Shown: piece by piece, positions 33,387 to 41,470 of the stretch
Position numbering within the stretch: position 1 is the first letter of the stretch
How the letters are laid out: each line of letters begins with the position of its first letter
Assembly (NCBI RefSeq): GCF_003634095.1
Contig: NZ_RBIR01000005.1
Location: 208,135 to 272,134, forward strand
Direction of reading: 5' to 3'
Source: Arthrobacter oryzae
GTDB lineage: Bacteria; Actinomycetota; Actinomycetes; Actinomycetales; Micrococcaceae
DNA length: 64,000 nucleotides
Program-made: the position numbers and the translations under genes
The notes under the pieces: model-generated
The model's input: only the letters and a program-made list of their open reading frames with translations
Databases searched by the model: none
What the model was told of the DNA's origin: nothing

Positions 33387-33459
33387 AGCTTCCTGCCAGA
33401 ATCGAACTGGCGACCTTCTCATTACGAGTGAGACGCTCTACCAACTGAGCTAAGGAAGC
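33387..33459 (-). tRNA. tRNA-Thr (anticodon CGU)
   Basis: A 73-nt tRNA on the minus strand. The acceptor GCTTCCT pairs with AGGAAGC (33388-33394 on the plus strand reads GCTTCCT). The D-arm is AGCTCAGTTGGTAGAGC, the anticodon loop CTCGTAA carries CGT, and the T-loop is TTCGATT. The discriminator is U. CCA is not encoded. Confidence 0.96.
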
Positions 33460-33575
33460 AGCCACATGAAAGCCCGGTGAACCGGGCGGATCATGCAAGA
33501 GACAACTGTAATAGAGTCCCTGCGTCCGGGTCAAAATGAGCGTCAGCAGCCGCCCGCGGGGCTGGCAAACGGCAC

Positions 33576-35153
33576 CTAACAGACGGTGTTGTCCGCCGGG
33601 GCCTTCCCGTCCACGAAGTAGTCATCGACGGCGTTGCCGATGCAGCTGTTGGAGCGGCCGTAGGCCGTGTGGCCTTCGCCCTTCCACGTCACCAGCGAGG
33701 CGTTCCCGAGCTGCTTGCGCAGCGAGCTGGCCCACTGCACCGGGGTCGCCGGATCGCCGGTGGTGCCCACCACAACAATCGGGGACGAACCCTTGTACTC
33801 CACCGGCGCAGGGGTCCGGACGTTCTTGTACGGCCAGTCCTTGCAGTTGCTTCCGCCGTAGGCGAAGTAATACCCCAGCGTGGGCGAGAGCTGGCGCAGC
33901 TTCTGGTCTTCGGCGCGCATCGAGGCGGTGTCGGAAGCCATCGGGTAATCCAGGCAGTTGATAGCGTTGAAGGCGAAGGTGCTGTTCGACGTGTAGGTGC
34001 CGTTGGGATCCCGGTCAGCGCCGAAATCGGCCAGCTGCATCATGCCGGTGCCGTCGCCGTTTAGGGCCTGCCCGAGCGCCCGGGTGAGGATGGGCCAGTT
34101 GTCATTGTTGTAGAGCGGAATAATGAGGCCGCTGACGAACGTCGACCCGGAGACCTTCCGGCCGTCCTTGGCCGGCAGCGGATTGGCTTCCGCGGCGGTG
34201 ATGGCGTTGCGGATCTGCCGCACGCCGTTCTCGGTGCCGCCCGTCAGCGGGCATCCGCTGGTCTGTTGGCAGTTGGCGACGTAGGTGTGGAGGGCCTTGT
34301 CGAAGGCCACCGCCTGGCCGGCGGTCAGTTCCTCGTAGCTCAGGGCGGGGTCGAGGGAGCCGTCGAGGACCACCCGGCCGACGTTATCCGGGAACAGTGA
34401 TGCGTAGGTGGCGCCCAGGAGGGTCCCGTAGGAATAGCCGAGGTAGTTCAGCTTTCTGTCGTTGACCACACCGCGCAGGATGTCGAGGTCCTTGGCGGCG
34501 CTGACGGTGTCCACGTGGGCCAGGACCGGACCGGTCTTCTCCACGCATTTGGCCGCGATGGCCTTGTTGTCGGCCAGGGCGGCGTTCAGCCCGGCGTCCG
34601 TGTCCAGGGCATAGGTCTTGGCGCGGAACGCGTCGCGTTCCGCGTCCGTGAGGCACGTGACCGGTGCCGAGCGCTTCACGCCGCGGGGGTCGAAGCCCAC
34701 GATGTCAAAGGCGGACCGGACCTTGTCCGAAATGTTGGTGTTGGCCGCGTCCCTGACGAAGTCGTACCCCGAGCCGCCGGGCCCGCCCGGGTTGACCAGC
34801 AGGCTGCCCTGCTTGTTGCCCTTCGTGGCCAGTTTGATGGCGGCAAGTTCAATGTGGTCGCCGTCAGGCTTGCTGTAATCCAGCGGGACCTTGATCTTGG
34901 CGCACTCGAAGCTGCCCTCGCACGGCTTCCAGTCGACCTGCTGGGAATAGAAGCTGCGCAGCTCCGCCGGGGCCGCTGCAGCGATCGAAGGGTCCGCCTG
35001 CCCCGAAGTGCCTGCTGTTGCGGCACTCGACCCGCCGCCACCGCCGAAAAGGCTGCATGAAGCCAGCGTCAGGGCCACGGCCGCGGCGCCGACGGCCCGC
35101 ATGCCGATCGCCAAGGATCGGGATCTCGCGGACTGGGGTCGAGCAGGCTTCAT
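33576..35153 (-). CDS. Exported alpha/beta hydrolase, tripeptidyl-aminopeptidase-like (TAP-like)
   Basis: Lipoprotein of 525 residues anchored outside the membrane. The signal peptide ends in the lipobox LASC (Cys ~33), followed by a Gly/Ser/Ala linker. The alpha/beta-hydrolase fold shows NPGGPGGSGYDFV (oxyanion region), the nucleophile elbow LGYSYGTLLG (Ser ~241) and GEGHTAYG with the catalytic His near the end. The C-terminal part (VVVGTTGDPATPVQWA...) is the TAP-like domain, which carries the catalytic Asp. Relatives release N-terminal peptides in Streptomyces; the exact substrate here is unknown. The start is supported by GGAGAA upstream. It follows holB on the same strand after 61 bp. 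Confidence 0.9.
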   Translation of the reverse strand: MKPARPQSARSRSLAIGMRAVGAAAVALTLASCSLFGGGGGSSAATAGTSGQADPSIAAAAPAELRSFYSQQVDWKPCEGSFECAKIKVPLDYSKPDGDHIELAAIKLATKGNKQGSLLVNPGGPGGSGYDFVRDAANTNISDKVRSAFDIVGFDPRGVKRSAPVTCLTDAERDAFRAKTYALDTDAGLNAALADNKAIAAKCVEKTGPVLAHVDTVSAAKDLDILRGVVNDRKLNYLGYSYGTLLGATYASLFPDNVGRVVLDGSLDPALSYEELTAGQAVAFDKALHTYVANCQQTSGCPLTGGTENGVRQIRNAITAAEANPLPAKDGRKVSGSTFVSGLIIPLYNNDNWPILTRALGQALNGDGTGMMQLADFGADRDPNGTYTSNSTFAFNAINCLDYPMASDTASMRAEDQKLRQLSPTLGYYFAYGGSNCKDWPYKNVRTPAPVEYKGSSPIVVVGTTGDPATPVQWASSLRKQLGNASLVTWKGEGHTAYGRSNSCIGNAVDDYFVDGKAPADNTVC

Positions 35154-35214
35154 GCGGTTCTCCTTGGAGGAATAGGAACGAAAGCGTGGATGTTCGTCGG
35201 AGCGGCCGGGGCCG

Positions 35215-36357
35215 TCAAATCAGGCTGGAAGCCATGGACTCGATCGCCAGCAGCGGAGCCACATTGGTAGTGGTGATCCGTTTGCGGGCCTTGTTGATGG
35301 CGTCCATGCGGGCGAGGGTAATTTCGGCGGTGGACCGGGAAGCGAAGTCTTCGAGTTCACTTCTGAGTTCAAGGTTGACGAGTTCCACGGCGTTCCCCAT
35401 CTGGATGATTAGGACATCCCGGTAAAAGGACAGCAGGTCCGTCAGCGTGCGGTCAAGGGAATCAGTGATGGAGCGCTTGGCACGGCGTTTCTGGTCGTCC
35501 TCAAGTTGCTTGACCTGGCCCCGCATGGCCGGCGGCAGCGTGCCGCTCTCGGGCGCCCCGAGGGTGGCCAGCAGCGCCGTTTTCTCGGTGGCATCGCGCT
35601 CGTCATTCGAGCTGTTGGCTTCCTCGGTGGCGATCTTGAGCAGTTTCTCGGCCATCATGACCGCCGCCGTGACGCCGCGGAGGGACAGCGGAAAACGCAC
35701 GGTTTCGAGGCGGCGTTCCCGGGCATCCGGGTCGCGCGCCAGGCGGCGGGCGATCCCGACGTGGCTTTGCGCGGCGCGGGCGGCGCGATCGGCGACTGCC
35801 GGGTCCACGCCGTCGCGCTTGACCAGCAGGGCCGCGACGTCGGCGGCGGGCGGAAGCCGCAGCGCCACCGGACGGCAGCGGGACCGGATCGTCACCAGGA
35901 CGTCGGCGGGGGAGGGTGCGCAGAGCATCCAGATGGTGCGGGGCGTGGGCTCTTCGATGGCCTTGAGCAGGACGTTGGTGGTCCGCTCGGCCATCCGGTC
36001 CGCGTCCTCCACCACAATGATCCGCCACCGCCCCGACGACGGCCGGTTTCCCGCGGTGGCCACAAGCTCGCGGGCCTCGTCGATGGTGATGGTGACCTTC
36101 TCCGTGCGCACGAATGCGACGTCGGAATGGGTTTCGCCGAGGATGGTCAGGCACGCCGGGCACTCGCCGCAGCCGCGCAGGCTGACGTCCGCCTGGTCGC
36201 AGTTCAGGGCCGCCGCGAACGCCTTCGCGGCGTTGGAGCGGCCGGAACCGGGCGGTCCGGTGAAAAGCCACGCATGGGTGAGGCCTTCGCCGTGGGCGGC
36301 CTGGCGCAGCTGGGCCACGACGGCGTCCTGGCCCTGGAGGTCGTCCCAGACGGTCAT
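35215..36357 (-). CDS. holB: DNA polymerase III subunit delta'
   Basis: Clamp-loader subunit of 380 residues with AAA+ fold. MTVWDDLQGQDAVVAQL at the start is the usual opening. The P-loop GPPGSGRSN (about 34-42) has Arg in place of Lys, as expected for the non-hydrolysing delta' subunit. The zinc-binding cysteines CGECPAC and the sensor segment IEEPTPRTIWMLC are present, with SRCRPVALR after it. The start codon overlaps the tmk stop as ATGA, so holB is translationally coupled behind tmk. Residues ~235-300 contain charged helices before the C-terminal collar domain. Confidence 0.95.
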   Translation of the reverse strand: MTVWDDLQGQDAVVAQLRQAAHGEGLTHAWLFTGPPGSGRSNAAKAFAAALNCDQADVSLRGCGECPACLTILGETHSDVAFVRTEKVTITIDEARELVATAGNRPSSGRWRIIVVEDADRMAERTTNVLLKAIEEPTPRTIWMLCAPSPADVLVTIRSRCRPVALRLPPAADVAALLVKRDGVDPAVADRAARAAQSHVGIARRLARDPDARERRLETVRFPLSLRGVTAAVMMAEKLLKIATEEANSSNDERDATEKTALLATLGAPESGTLPPAMRGQVKQLEDDQKRRAKRSITDSLDRTLTDLLSFYRDVLIIQMGNAVELVNLELRSELEDFASRSTAEITLARMDAINKARKRITTTNVAPLLAIESMASSLI

Positions 36358-37034
36358 GCGGTGCTGCTTTGGGTGACGGCCAGCAGCGACTGGACTCGCT
36401 CGAAGATCCGTGCGGCGAGTTCGGCCACGGGCAGGCGTGCGGGCAGCACCAGATAGGCGTCCGGCCGGGCCGCGGCCAGGTCCAGGAAGGCGGCCCTGAT
36501 CCTGGCGTGGAATTCGTCGGCCTCGGACTCAAGCCGGTCTTCGGCGGCGTCCCCCGCGGTACGCCGCTGCCGGCCGACGGCGGGCTCGACGTCGAGAAGC
36601 ACGGTCAGGTCAGGCTGCAGGCCTGACGTCGCCCAGGCGTTGATGTCCCGGACCGCCTCCGTTCCGAGGCCCCGGCCCGCGCCCTGATAGGCCACCGAGG
36701 AGTCAATGTACCGGTCCGTCAGGACGATCTCGCCCCGTTCCAGGGCAGGCCGGATGACCTGGCTCGCGTGTGCTGCCCGGGACGCCGCGAAAATCAGGGC
36801 CTCGGTGTGGGCGTCGATGTGGCCGTGGCCGTGATCGAGCACCAGGGAACGCAGCTTCTCGCCGATCGGCGTGCCGCCCGGTTCCCGGGTCCGCAGCACG
36901 GTGAAGCCGTTCGATTCCAGGGCCTTGGCGAGTTCGCCTGCCTGAGTGGACTTGCCGGCGCCGTCTCCGCCCTCGAAGGCAATGAACAGTCCGGGCAACT
37001 GTTGAGGGGACGCTCCGGGGCTCTGGGTAGTCAC
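36354..37034 (-). CDS. tmk: Thymidylate kinase (dTMP kinase)
   Basis: Phosphorylates dTMP to dTDP for DNA synthesis; 226 residues. The P-loop FEGGDGAGKSTQ (about 19-30) is complete. The DRY-like element TDRYIDSSVAYQGAGRGLG and the LID region follow, as in bacterial thymidylate kinases. The start is GTG at 37034, giving MTTQSPGASPQQLPGLFIAFEGG. It is the first gene of the tmk-holB pair (ATGA overlap) and is divergent from the PLP-enzyme gene. The C-terminal ~30 residues are Ala-rich. Confidence 0.95.
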   Translation of the reverse strand: MTTQSPGASPQQLPGLFIAFEGGDGAGKSTQAGELAKALESNGFTVLRTREPGGTPIGEKLRSLVLDHGHGHIDAHTEALIFAASRAAHASQVIRPALERGEIVLTDRYIDSSVAYQGAGRGLGTEAVRDINAWATSGLQPDLTVLLDVEPAVGRQRRTAGDAAEDRLESEADEFHARIRAAFLDLAAARPDAYLVLPARLPVAELAARIFERVQSLLAVTQSSTA

Positions 37035-37120
37035 GGTTCTAGACTACCGACAATCACCGACACCAGAGATGCCGCGTAACGGCTTGGGTGCCTTGCGGGG
37101 CGCCCGCGTACCCTGTCTGC

Positions 37121-38317
37121 ATGAGTCTCTCTGATGAACTGGCCGCAACCCTGTCGCCGGATTCCCTGGTGGTGGCCGCCGGGCGTCCGCCGCGCACCCG
37201 CGACGAGCCGGTCAACCCGCCGCTGGTGCTGTCCTCGACCTACTTCGGCACGGGGCCCCTGGGCGACGGCGACCGCGGCTACGGCCGGTATTCCAACCCG
37301 ACCTGGGACCCGTTCGAAGAGGCCCTGGCCACGCTGGAGGGCGCGGACCTGCCGGGCCTGCTCTACGCGTCGGGGCTCGCGGCCGTCAGCTCGGCGCTGT
37401 CCCTGGTGCCGGCCCAGGGCGTGCTCGTGATGCCCTCGCACAGCTATGCGGGGTCCGTCACCATGGCCACCGAAATGGCGGCCAAGGGGTTCCTGGAATT
37501 GCGTACGGTGGACATTGCGGACACCGACGCCGTCCTGGCCGCGCTTGCCCCGGCCGGCGGGCGTGCCGCCAGCATGCTGTGGCTCGAGAGCCCCACCAAC
37601 CCCATGCTCGGCATCGCGGACATGCGGGTCCTGACCGCCGCGGCACATGAGGCCGGCGCGATCGTCGTCACGGACAACACCTTTTCCACCCCGCTGGTGC
37701 AGCAGCCCCTGAGCCTGGGCTCCGACGTCGTGCTGCATTCGGTGACCAAATACCTCTCCGGCCACTCCGACGTCGTGCTCGGCGCGCTTGTGACGTCCGA
37801 CGCCGGCCTCCGCACCGCCCTGCTGCACCACCGCACCATCCACGGCGGCATCGCCGGGCCGTTCGAGGCGTGGCTTGCGCTGCGCGGGCTCCGCACCCTG
37901 GCGCTGCGGATCGAACGCTCGCAGGCATCGGCCCAGGTCCTGGCCGAACGGCTGAGCCGTCACCCCCGGGTGGCCGGGATCCGGTTCCCCGGGCTGCCGT
38001 CGGATCCTGGCCATGGACGGGCCAAGGCGCAGATGAAAGGGTTCGGTTCCATCCTGTGCATCGAGGTGGCGCCGGTGGCCGGGCAGAACGGTGGCCTTAG
38101 CGGCGCCGAGGCGGCCGACCGCATGATCCGGGCCCTCCACCTTTGGCTCCCGGCCACGTCCCTGGGCGGGGTGGAGTCCCTGATCGAACGCCGGCGCCGG
38201 CACACGGCCGAGCCGGAGAGCGTGCCGGACAACCTGGTCCGGATGAGCGTGGGAATTGAAAACGTGGAAGACCTTTGGGCCGATTTGGAGCAGGCGTTGG
38301 GGACGTTGGACGGCTAG
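37121..38317 (+). CDS. PLP-dependent trans-sulfuration enzyme (cystathionine gamma-lyase/synthase-like)
   Basis: Fold-type I PLP enzyme of 398 residues in the Cys/Met metabolism family. Conserved segments are YGRYSNPTWDPFEEALATLEGA, the catalytic core LWLESPTNPMLGIADM, VVTDNTFSTPLVQQPL and HSVTKYLSGHSDVVLGAL, in which the Lys of SVTKY forms the Schiff base with PLP. Gamma-lyase, gamma-synthase and beta-lyase cannot be told apart from motifs alone. The ATG at 37121 is preferred to the in-frame GTG at 37088. The next gene starts 9 bp downstream and may be co-transcribed. Confidence 0.9.
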   Translation: MSLSDELAATLSPDSLVVAAGRPPRTRDEPVNPPLVLSSTYFGTGPLGDGDRGYGRYSNPTWDPFEEALATLEGADLPGLLYASGLAAVSSALSLVPAQGVLVMPSHSYAGSVTMATEMAAKGFLELRTVDIADTDAVLAALAPAGGRAASMLWLESPTNPMLGIADMRVLTAAAHEAGAIVVTDNTFSTPLVQQPLSLGSDVVLHSVTKYLSGHSDVVLGALVTSDAGLRTALLHHRTIHGGIAGPFEAWLALRGLRTLALRIERSQASAQVLAERLSRHPRVAGIRFPGLPSDPGHGRAKAQMKGFGSILCIEVAPVAGQNGGLSGAEAADRMIRALHLWLPATSLGGVESLIERRRRHTAEPESVPDNLVRMSVGIENVEDLWADLEQALGTLDG

Positions 38318-38326
38318 GCTGGGGGA

Positions 38327-38680
38327 GTGGACGGACGCATACTAATTTCCTTGGCCGAATACGGGATCTATCTGGTCCTGGCTGTCATTGCCTTTGCCCT
38401 GGAGGCATGGGCGTTTTTCGACTGCCTCCGGCACAAGGCCAACGCGTTCGAGGCCGTGTCGAAGCGCACCAAGACCTTCTGGCTGGCCCTGACCGGCGGC
38501 GCCTTCGCAGTGGGTCTGTTCTCCCTGCTCTCGCAACTGGGCGGCGGTGGCGGCGCCGGATCGCTCGGAATCTTCGGTCTGGCGGCCGTGACGGCGGCCT
38601 CCGTATACCTCGCCGACGTCCGGCCAGCGGTCAAGGACGCCGGCCGCGGCCGAAACATGGGCCCGTACGGACCCTGGTGA
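38327..38680 (+). CDS. DUF2516 membrane protein
   Basis: Protein of 117 residues with three predicted membrane helices: YGIYLVLAVIAFALEAWAFF, FWLALTGGAFAVGLFSLL and GSLGIFGLAAVTAASVYL. DCLRHKANAFEAVSKRTKTFW between helices 1 and 2 and VYLADVRPAVKD near the end match DUF2516, an actinobacterial family of unknown function. The start is GTG at 38327, 9 bp after the PLP-enzyme stop codon. Only 10 bp separate its stop from that of the convergent methyltransferase gene. Confidence 0.88.
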   Translation: MDGRILISLAEYGIYLVLAVIAFALEAWAFFDCLRHKANAFEAVSKRTKTFWLALTGGAFAVGLFSLLSQLGGGGGAGSLGIFGLAAVTAASVYLADVRPAVKDAGRGRNMGPYGPW

Positions 38681-38690
38681 CCGCTGCCGG

Positions 38691-39539
38691 CTAACTCCGG
38701 GGCGCCACGGCGTCCCAGCCGACCGTCACTTCGCCCAGCCGCCAGCGCGACGGGCCGTCGTGGATGGGCCAGCCGGCGTCCAGGAGGGCCCGGCACATGG
38801 CCGAGAAGCGCTGCTTGTTCCCGAATGACGCCAGCGGCGCCGCCTCCAGCCACGCCCGGTCCATCGCCTGAAGGTAGGCGTGGATCCGCTCTCCGGGCAC
38901 GTTGCGGTGTATCAGGGCCTTCGGCAGCCGTTCGGCGACGTCGGAAGGCATCGTAAAGGCGCCGAAGCGCATCGACACGCTCAGGCTCAGCGGACGCTCG
39001 GCGTCGAGCGCCACCCACGCGGCGCGCCGCCCGATCTCATCGCAGGTGCCGTCGATGAACAGCCCGCCGCCGGCAAGACGGCCCTGCACCAGCCGCCAAA
39101 TGCCGGGCACGTCGGCTTCCTCATACTGCCGCAGCACATTGAAGGCGCGGACCACCACGGGGTTTCCTGCCACGGGCAGCTCGAAGCCGCCCAGCTGGAA
39201 CTTCAGCCCGGTACGTTCGAGCGCCTGGCCCTGCCGCACACGCTCCGGTTCGATCTCGATGCCCACCACGCGCATGTCCGCGCGCACGGCGCAGAGGCGG
39301 TCGAAGAGTTCGACGGCGGTGGCCGGCGAGGCGCCGTAGCCGAGGTCGACGGCGACAGGATCGGCCGCGGCGCGCAGCCGCCAGGCCTGGGGACCCGTCA
39401 GCCAACGGTCCACCCGACGCATCCGGTTGGGGTTCGTGGTGCCACGGGTCACGTTGCCGACGGGCCGGCCGCCGCGCGCGCCACGTCCCGTTCCGCCCTG
39501 GTTCCGGGGAGCGAGCACCCGTTCAGCCTTTTGCACCAC
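38691..39539 (-). CDS. Class I SAM-dependent methyltransferase
   Basis: Protein of 282 residues. The SAM-binding fold starts with AVDLGYGASPATAVELFDRL (motif I) and continues with VVGIEIEPERVRQG (acidic end of strand 2) and VVVRAFNVLRQYEE. A basic N-terminal tail rich in Arg and Gly precedes the domain and may contact RNA. The target molecule is unknown. The start at 39539 is uncertain; Met 40 (MRRVDRWLTG) is an in-frame alternative. A 63-bp palindrome lies between this gene and the divergent gpmA. Confidence 0.85.
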   Translation of the reverse strand: MVQKAERVLAPRNQGGTGRGARGGRPVGNVTRGTTNPNRMRRVDRWLTGPQAWRLRAAADPVAVDLGYGASPATAVELFDRLCAVRADMRVVGIEIEPERVRQGQALERTGLKFQLGGFELPVAGNPVVVRAFNVLRQYEEADVPGIWRLVQGRLAGGGLFIDGTCDEIGRRAAWVALDAERPLSLSVSMRFGAFTMPSDVAERLPKALIHRNVPGERIHAYLQAMDRAWLEAAPLASFGNKQRFSAMCRALLDAGWPIHDGPSRWRLGEVTVGWDAVAPRS

Positions 39540-39569
39540 CGGCCAAGCCTATCCTCCGCGTCCCAACCC

Positions 39570-39601
39570 CCACGCTTCACAGCAACCACGCTTCACAGCA
39601 A
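39570..39601. repeat. Tandem 16-bp duplication beside palindrome copy 2
   Basis: CCACGCTTCACAGCAA occurs twice head to tail (39570-39585, 39586-39601). The second copy runs into the first three bases of the 63-bp palindrome. It may mark an insertion or slippage event. Confidence 0.8.
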
Positions 39602-39661
39602 CGCGGGGTCAGATCCGGCCCATGCCGGGCCCCCGGATGGGCGCGAAGTGACCCCGCGTTG
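39599..39661. repeat. 63-bp dispersed palindrome, copy 2
   Basis: Same 25-13-25 layout as at 6195-6257. The outer 13 bp (CAACGCGGGGTCA and its complement) pair perfectly, and the inner part has mismatches, including the GG/AA internal loop shared with copy 3. It lies in the divergent region between the methyltransferase and gpmA genes, where a terminator would not be expected. Confidence 0.88.
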
Positions 39662-39724
39662 GTGTGAAACGCACGTGGTGTAACGCTCTGCGCCGCTCAC
39701 GGGGGCTCGGCTAGGATGAAAACC

Positions 39725-40471
39725 ATGACTTACAAGCTGATTCTGCTGCGCCACGGCCACAGCGACTGGAATGCCAAAAACCTCTTCACCGGCTGGGTGG
39801 ACGTTGACCTCAATGACCAGGGCCGTGCCGAGGCCGTGCGCGGCGGCGAGCTGCTCGTGGAGAACAACATCCTCCCGGACATCCTCTACACCTCGCGGCT
39901 GAAGCGGGCCATCAACACGGCGAACCTGGCCCTCGATAAGGCCGACCGCGGCTGGATCGACGTCAAGCGTGACTGGCGGCTCAACGAGCGCCACTACGGT
40001 GCGCTCCAGGGCAAGGACAAGGCCCAGACCCTCGCCGAATTCGGCGAGGAGCAGTTCATGCTGTGGCGCCGGTCCTACGACACCCCGCCGCCGCCCCTGG
40101 CCGACGACTCCGAGTTCTCCCAGGTGGGGGACCCGCGCTACAAGGACCTCGGCGACGCGGTCCCGCGCACCGAATGCCTCAAGGACGTCCTGATCCGGCT
40201 CATGCCGTTCTGGGAATCGGACATCAAGGAGGACCTCAAGGCCGGGAAGACCGTCCTGGTCACCGCCCACGGCAACTCGCTCCGCGCCCTGGTCAAGCAC
40301 CTGGACGGGATCAGCGACGAGGACATCGCCGGCCTGAACATCCCCACCGGCATCCCGCTGGTCTATGAACTGGATGAAGACTTCAAGCCGCTGAACCCCG
40401 GCGGCACCTACCTGGACCCCGAGGCCGCCGCCGAGGCCATCAAGGCAGTCGCCAGCCAAGGCAAGAAGTAA
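39725..40471 (+). CDS. gpmA: 2,3-bisphosphoglycerate-dependent phosphoglycerate mutase
   Basis: Glycolytic/gluconeogenic mutase of 248 residues that interconverts 3- and 2-phosphoglycerate. The phosphohistidine motif [12 protein letters not shown] (His ~11) and [13 protein letters not shown] are at the N-terminus. [18 protein letters not shown] and [15 protein letters not shown] carry the other active-site residues. The ATG at 39725 (MTYKLI) gives the family's usual length and has AGGA eight bases upstream; an ATG three codons earlier is possible. In mycobacteria a gpm gene also lies next to senX3-regX3. It converges with phoU and shares a hairpin terminator. Confidence 0.96.
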   Translation: MTYKLILLRHGHSDWNAKNLFTGWVDVDLNDQGRAEAVRGGELLVENNILPDILYTSRLKRAINTANLALDKADRGWIDVKRDWRLNERHYGALQGKDKAQTLAEFGEEQFMLWRRSYDTPPPPLADDSEFSQVGDPRYKDLGDAVPRTECLKDVLIRLMPFWESDIKEDLKAGKTVLVTAHGNSLRALVKHLDGISDEDIAGLNIPTGIPLVYELDEDFKPLNPGGTYLDPEAAAEAIKAVASQGKK

Positions 40472-40546
40472 GCGGTCCCAGTTCTGAACGGCACCGTCCC
40501 GAACGGCGCCAGACGCGACACGCGAAACGCAGACACAGCACAAAAC

Positions 40547-40585
40547 GACGGCGTCCGGCCACCCCCAAGGGGACCGGACGCCGTC
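40547..40585. terminator. Terminator between convergent gpmA and phoU
   Basis: Perfect 12-bp arms GACGGCGTCCGG/CCGGACGCCGTC (40547-40558, 40574-40585) enclose a CCCC/GGGG extension. There is no long U-tract on the plus strand; on the minus strand the stem is followed by GTTTTGT. Confidence 0.7.
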
Positions 40586-40609
40586 GCTGTGTCAGCGGGA
40601 AAGCTCGCC

Positions 40610-41272
40610 TCAGATATGTTCGATCGTGTTCGGCTGCCACGCGCCGGTGACCAGGTAGGTGACCTTCTGGGCAACGGAGACGCCGTGATCGGCAAAGCGC
40701 TCAAAGTAGCGGCTGGCCAGCGCAACATCCACCGTGGTGGCCGGCGACTCGTGCCAGTCACTGCGCGCGATCGCCTTGAAAACGCTCAAGTGGAGGTCGT
40801 TGACGGCGTGGTTGGCCTTAATGATTTCCCGGGCAACGCCGAGGTCGCGGGTGGCCAACAGCTCCGTGAGCTTCTGGGCGATCAGCAGGTCCTGCTCCGC
40901 GAAGCTCTTGAAAGTCTCCCGCAACTGATCCGGAACCACCACGGCGGGGTAGCGCAGGCGCGCCAGCTGGGCGAGGTGACGGGCTAGGTCACCCATGCGT
41001 TCCAGCGATGCGCTCATCCGGAGCGAGCCCACGAGCATGCGCAGATCGCTCGCCACCGGACCCTGCAGGGCCAGGATGTCGATGGCCCGCTCGTCGAGGC
41101 TGTTTTGGAGGAAGTCGATGCGGGCATCGGCGGCGATCACGTCCTCGGCGAGGTCGATATCCGCGCCCTGGAATGCGGTCGTGGCCTTGTCGATGGCCTC
41201 TGTGACCAGCGTTGAGATCTCGACGAGCTGTTCCCTGACTTGGGCTAGCTCCTCCTGAAAAACCTTACGCAC
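40610..41272 (-). CDS. phoU: Phosphate signalling complex protein PhoU
   Basis: Protein of 220 residues made of two three-helix PhoU repeats. The N-terminus MRKVFQEELAQVREQLVEISTLV and the metal-binding-like acidic clusters IDLAEDVIAADARID and SLRMSASLERMGDLARHLAQLA are typical. The second repeat ends ASRYFERFADHGVSVAQKVTYLVTG. PhoU links the Pst phosphate importer to the sensor kinase and damps the phosphate response. It is divergent from senX3, and the shared 198-bp region carries a PHO-box-like array, so it is probably phosphate-regulated. The start is GTG at 41272 with GGAAAGGAC upstream. Confidence 0.95.
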   Translation of the reverse strand: MRKVFQEELAQVREQLVEISTLVTEAIDKATTAFQGADIDLAEDVIAADARIDFLQNSLDERAIDILALQGPVASDLRMLVGSLRMSASLERMGDLARHLAQLARLRYPAVVVPDQLRETFKSFAEQDLLIAQKLTELLATRDLGVAREIIKANHAVNDLHLSVFKAIARSDWHESPATTVDVALASRYFERFADHGVSVAQKVTYLVTGAWQPNTIEHI

Positions 41273-41328
41273 GTGTGCGTCCTTTCCTCGGAAATATTGC
41301 CTGCAATTGAAGTGGCCGGCCTATTTCG

Positions 41329-41410
41329 GTTCACCTAACGGCGCTCCAACGCTCCACTCTTCCAGTGTCCGGTGAACTGTTGAGCCCCAATAGGTGAACG
41401 TTAGCTGAAC
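41329..41410. promoter_or_regulatory. Candidate PHO box array (RegX3/PhoP-type) between phoU and senX3
   Basis: On the minus strand four consecutive 11-nt units run from 41410 to 41367: GTTCAGCTAAC, GTTCACCTATT, GGGGCTCAACA and GTTCACCGGAC. Three of them match the actinobacterial PHO-box unit GTTCACC. On the plus strand GTTCACCTAAC lies at 41329-41339. The 11-bp spacing and both orientations suit control of both divergent genes. Confidence 0.65.
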
Positions 41411-41470
41411 CGGTGCCGGAATCGCACGAGATTTCAGTTTTGGACTCGCGGCAGAGCATAAGCTGGAGCC

